From contig JPHH03000159.1 in NCBI GenBank assembly GCA_000750105.3, positions 1-10,684 of the forward strand: a stretch of DNA of 10,684 nt, read 5' to 3'. The notes beneath the pieces are model-generated. The model was given only the letters and a program-made list of their open reading frames with translations, made no database searches and was not told the origin of the DNA. The DNA is from Tolypocladium sp. Sup5 PDA-1 (Eukaryota; Ascomycota; Sordariomycetes; Hypocreales; Ophiocordycipitaceae). The translations under genes were made by a program, and so were the position numbers. Each line of letters starts with the position of its first letter. The stretch's first letter is position 1. Shown in pieces: positions 8,480 through 10,684 of this stretch.

Positions 8480-9736
8480 ATGCCCTTGTCCCTTCGCTCA
8501 CTCACGCTTACCCTCCTCGCCCTCTCCTCTCCGGCAACGGCAGGGCCCCGGGGGTGCAAGGCCCCATCATCCGCCAAGGCAGTCTACTTCATCACCAACA
8601 ACGATGCAAACGCAGTCGTGGCCGTGCCGATTGGAGCCGGCGGAACCCTCTCTGGCGGGACCTCGACGCCCACCGGGGGGAAGGGTGCCGTCTCCATCGA
8701 TGGCAGTACCAATGCCCCGGCCGCAAAAGACGGCTTGGTGAGCCAATCGTCTCTGAGCATCGCCGGCAAAGTGAGTTTGAATTTCTCCTCACACTAGCTT
8801 GGCTGACCGTTTCAGCACCTGTTTGCCGTCAACGCCGGCTCAAACACAGTCTCCATGTTTGCCATTGACTCGGCAGACCCTTCGAAACTGAGCCTGGTCG
8901 GCAAGCCCGCCGCAGTGCCCGGCGAGTTCACCAACACCGTCGCCGCCTCGGCCAAGAACAAGCTCGTCTGCGTGGGTGCTACAGGCGCCGTCGCCGGCAT
9001 CTCGTGCGCCTCCTTTGATGCCAGATCCGGCATGGGCAGCATGGACAAGCTGCGAGCTCTCGACATCAAGCAGTCCACTCCCCCCGTTGGGCCAACAAAC
9101 ACCCTGTCGCAGATCTTTTGGTCCAACGACGAACGCACACTCTTTGCCACTGTCAAAGGAGACCCCTCAAAGAACAACACGGGGTTCCTCGCCGCCTTTC
9201 CCGTTCACGAGGTTCGCAACGGCGCAGCACTGTCGGCGCAGGAGGTCAAGAGCTCGCCAAATGGCACCGCCGTGCTCTTTGGCTCCCTGCCGATCCCCAA
9301 AACGTCCAACATCTTTACCACCGACGCATCGTTTGGCGCAGCCATACTCTCCGTCGACAAGGCTGGCCACGGCTCCCTCGTGGCCGCACAGCCCATTAAC
9401 GGACAAAAGGCGACGTGCTGGGTGACCATTTCACCAGCCTCCAACACGGCCTTTGTGACGGACGTGGCAACACCAAGACTTGTGGAAATGAGCCTCAAGG
9501 ACGCGAGCATCGTCGGACAAGTCGACCTGGCATCGACGGGGGCTACCGGCATGATTGACCTCAAGGCTTCCGGAGACTTTGTGTATGCTCTCGCGCCGGG
9601 TGGAAACGCCACGCAGGTGCTTGTAATGGACGTTAGCGGCGGCAGCAAGCAGGCCAAGCTGGTCCAGCAGTTTAACACGGGAGCCCTCGGTGCAGGTGCT
9701 GTTTTTCAGGGGATGGCTATTTATAATAGTCTATAA
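8480..9736 (+). CDS. Secreted beta-propeller protein, 3-carboxymuconate cyclase-like (Gp70 type)
   Basis: Exons 8480-8770 and 8816-9736, 403 residues. The ATG at 8480 starts a signal peptide: a hydrophobic Leu/Ser/Thr core to residue 17, with ATA/G cleavage after about residue 21. The rest is blade-like, repeating strand motifs such as AVYFITNNDANAVVAVPI, HLFAVNAGSNTVSMFAID, TLFATVKGD, NIFTTDASFGAAILSVD, TAFVTDVATPRLVEM and VYALAPGG, as in seven-bladed lactonase-fold propellers. From memory it closely resembles fungal secreted proteins annotated as 3-carboxy-cis,cis-muconate lactonizing enzyme, the group containing the Sporothrix cell-wall antigen Gp70. Whether the secreted forms catalyse that reaction is unclear. 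Asn-glycosylation sequons include NNTG, NGTA and GNAT. G/C-rich third positions contrast sharply with the AT-rich DNA after the stop. The last codons (from 9720, I-Y-N-S-L-stop) lie in the flanking repeat. Confidence 0.93.
8771..8815 (+). other. Intron of the propeller gene (45 nt)
   Basis: GTGAGT donor, GGCTGACC branch site and TTTCAG acceptor; phase 0. Reading through would stop at the TAG ending at 8797. Splicing joins SLSIAGK to HLFAVNAG, restoring blade continuity. Confidence 0.93.
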
Positions 9737-10010
9737 ATCAACCATTTAGGTGGGGATTTAGTGTTATAAGAAAATGTACTTCGTAACCGTATTTTCTCAC
9801 CTGAATTAATGCTTTATAATAGACTCATCACTAAGCTAGGGATTTAGTATTATACGAAAATAGTATTTATAACAATACCTTCTCATCTAAATTAATAGTT
9901 TATATCAGATAATTATAAACCCATGATTTAGGCGGGGATTCGGTAATATAAAGAAATATAATTCTTAATTAAAGTTTCTTACCCCAATAAACAGTTTGTA
10001 GTAGGGTATT
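9720..10010 (+). repeat. Three degenerate AT-rich tandem units of about 86-96 bp with internal hairpins
   Basis: A core TTTATAATAG recurs as TTTATAATAG (9720), TTTATAATAG (9813), TTTATATCAG (9899) and TTTGTAGTAG (9995). Each interval carries GGGGATTTAGT-TTATA (at 9752, 9838 and 9934, with changes), then GAAAAT...TTTCTCACC-like sequence. In unit 1, AGAAAAT (9769-9775) pairs perfectly with ATTTTCT (9791-9797), nested inside GGTG (9749-9752) and CACC (9798-9801). The units differ by many transitions, so they are old or RIP-mutated. The first core overlaps the end of the propeller gene. Confidence 0.65.
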
Positions 10011-10081
10011 ATGAACGGTGAGTATATTCGGTTCTGTCGTCGCCAATCCTATCCGCGCCGTGCTGCACCGCATGGGTCGAC

Positions 10082-10138
10082 AGGCGATGTGTTCAAGAGG
10101 CGATGTGTTCGAGGTGTCGTGTTCAGGTGTCGTGTGAG
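10082..10138 (+). repeat. Minisatellite, four units of 13-16 bp
   Basis: Units AGGCGATGTGTTCAAG, AGGCGATGTGTTCG, AGGTGTCGTGTTC and AGGTGTCGTGTGAG run head to tail. A further copy, GAGGTGTCGTGTTC, is at 10420-10433, identical to 10111-10124. Confidence 0.75.
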
Positions 10139-10210
10139 AAGCGTGGCCAGGAGGTACAGGCTGGCAAGGGGTCACAGGTACCAGGTACCAGTGTGTCATT
10201 CGCGTTTCAC

Positions 10211-10287
10211 CGACCAGACGGTCGGGACTCGCCACGTAGTCATGGGGGACTCCCCCTTCGACTCTGCAGAGGGAATCTTCCCTCTGC
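10211..10287. repeat. Row of three perfect inverted repeats (hairpins)
   Basis: CGACC/GGTCG (10211-10224, 4-nt loop), GGGGG/CCCCC (10244-10256, 3-nt loop) and GCAGAGGGAA/TTCCCTCTGC (10266-10287, 2-nt loop). All arms are exact. They sit in a GC-richer block between two AT-rich tracts, so base changes have not eroded them. No gene or T-run follows that would make them terminators; a structural or mobile-element role is possible but unproven. Confidence 0.6.
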
Positions 10288-10440
10288 AAGATTCAGTCTC
10301 TGAGAGTCTCTGCAGGACAGAGAGGATAGACAGCACTGAATGCCAAGCCGTTGTACTCTCCTATCTTCGATACCTAACTGGGGGTATTCCGTGACTATCC
10401 CCTTACATGTTGTGTCCAAGAGGTGTCGTGTTCGGGAGGC

Positions 10441-10684
10441 CCAGAGTGTAGTATCTTAAATTAGATTATATATTACTTAAGATAACGCTTACTCTTAAAG
10501 ATTCTTACTACAGAAATATTACCTTTTCGATAAGAATCTTAGTAATTACTCTATTAGTACCTATAAAGAGATTTATAATAGTATTAGCATTATAATCGAG
10601 GCTATACATATATTTCTAATATTATAGTATTAATAGTATTAATAGTATTAATTACCGTCTAGGATATGACTGTCTCTAAGTAGT
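10441..10684. repeat. TA-rich, RIP-like tract with inverted repeats
   Basis: A hand count gives about 60 G+C in 244 bases (about 25%), roughly 53 TpA, but only about 4 CpA and 3 TpG. Low CpA/TpG with high TpA is the mark of RIP on repeated DNA. Inverted arms TATCTTAA/TTAAGATA (10452-10484) and AAGATTCTTA/TAAGAATCTT (10498-10540) are perfect. A 9-bp repeat ATAGTATTA occurs three times at 10624-10650. No coding remains are recognisable. Confidence 0.6.

Noticed and set aside
10090..10130. GTTCGAG as a Pol III B box of a tRNA or SINE
   Set aside because: No matching A box, acceptor stem or cloverleaf could be found around it.
10082..10138. CRISPR-like array
   Set aside because: Units are head to tail without spacers and the host is a fungus.
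10266..10287. Hairpin as a rho-independent terminator
   Set aside because: No T-run follows, no gene ends here, and the DNA is eukaryotic.
10011..10394. Plus-strand ATG frame of 127 codons
   Set aside because: It runs straight through the minisatellite and three hairpins, and the Arg-rich translation reflects the repeat, not a protein.

Overview
The window looks like nuclear DNA of a filamentous ascomycete (Pezizomycotina, probably Sordariomycetes). The evidence is short introns (45-70 nt) with GTGAGT or GTAAGG donors, CTGAC/CTAAC-type branch sites and CAG/TAG acceptors; first ATGs in good context; long intergenic gaps; an F-box orphan gene; a secreted beta-propeller of the 3-carboxymuconate cyclase/Gp70 type; and TA-rich tracts with the dinucleotide bias of repeat-induced point mutation (RIP). 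I see no bacterial operons, rRNA, tRNA or CRISPR. Species cannot be assigned from the sequence alone.

Layout. 173-1169 (minus): a two-exon gene with a compact, faintly MADS-like N-terminus and a long disordered tail. 1170-2580: about 1.4 kb with no supportable gene. 2577-3177 (minus): a decayed copy of a fungal protein family that I recall as usually ending in a DDDD-superfamily nucleotide deaminase domain. It carries in-frame TAG codons of the CAG-to-TAG type, a 1-nt frameshift and an internal deletion, and the catalytic part is missing. 3343-4178 (minus): a weak candidate spliced gene. 4730-6340 (plus): an intact single-exon F-box protein gene. 6491-6747 (minus): a small Cys-rich gene with four DnaJ-like CxxC knuckles, a TATA box and a 5'UTR intron, but a frameshift at a G5 run. 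7220-7715 (minus): an ATG-started frame ending at a GTAAGT donor, where a more protein-like stretch lies in another frame, so it may be a relic. 8480-9736 (plus): the best-supported gene, a secreted beta-propeller protein with one 45-nt intron. 9720-10684: repeat-rich DNA, made of three degenerate hairpin-bearing units, a GC-richer island with a minisatellite and perfect hairpins, then a tract of about 25% G+C.

The genes do not form an evident pathway or cluster. The window reads as an accessory or margin-type region: two solid genes, several orphan or decaying ones, and a repeat island on the right. I did not find a convincing new multi-gene system. The most informative observations are the RIP-like deaminase-family relic, the frameshifted Cys-rich gene with otherwise intact expression signals, and the propeller gene whose stop codon lies inside the flanking repeat family.
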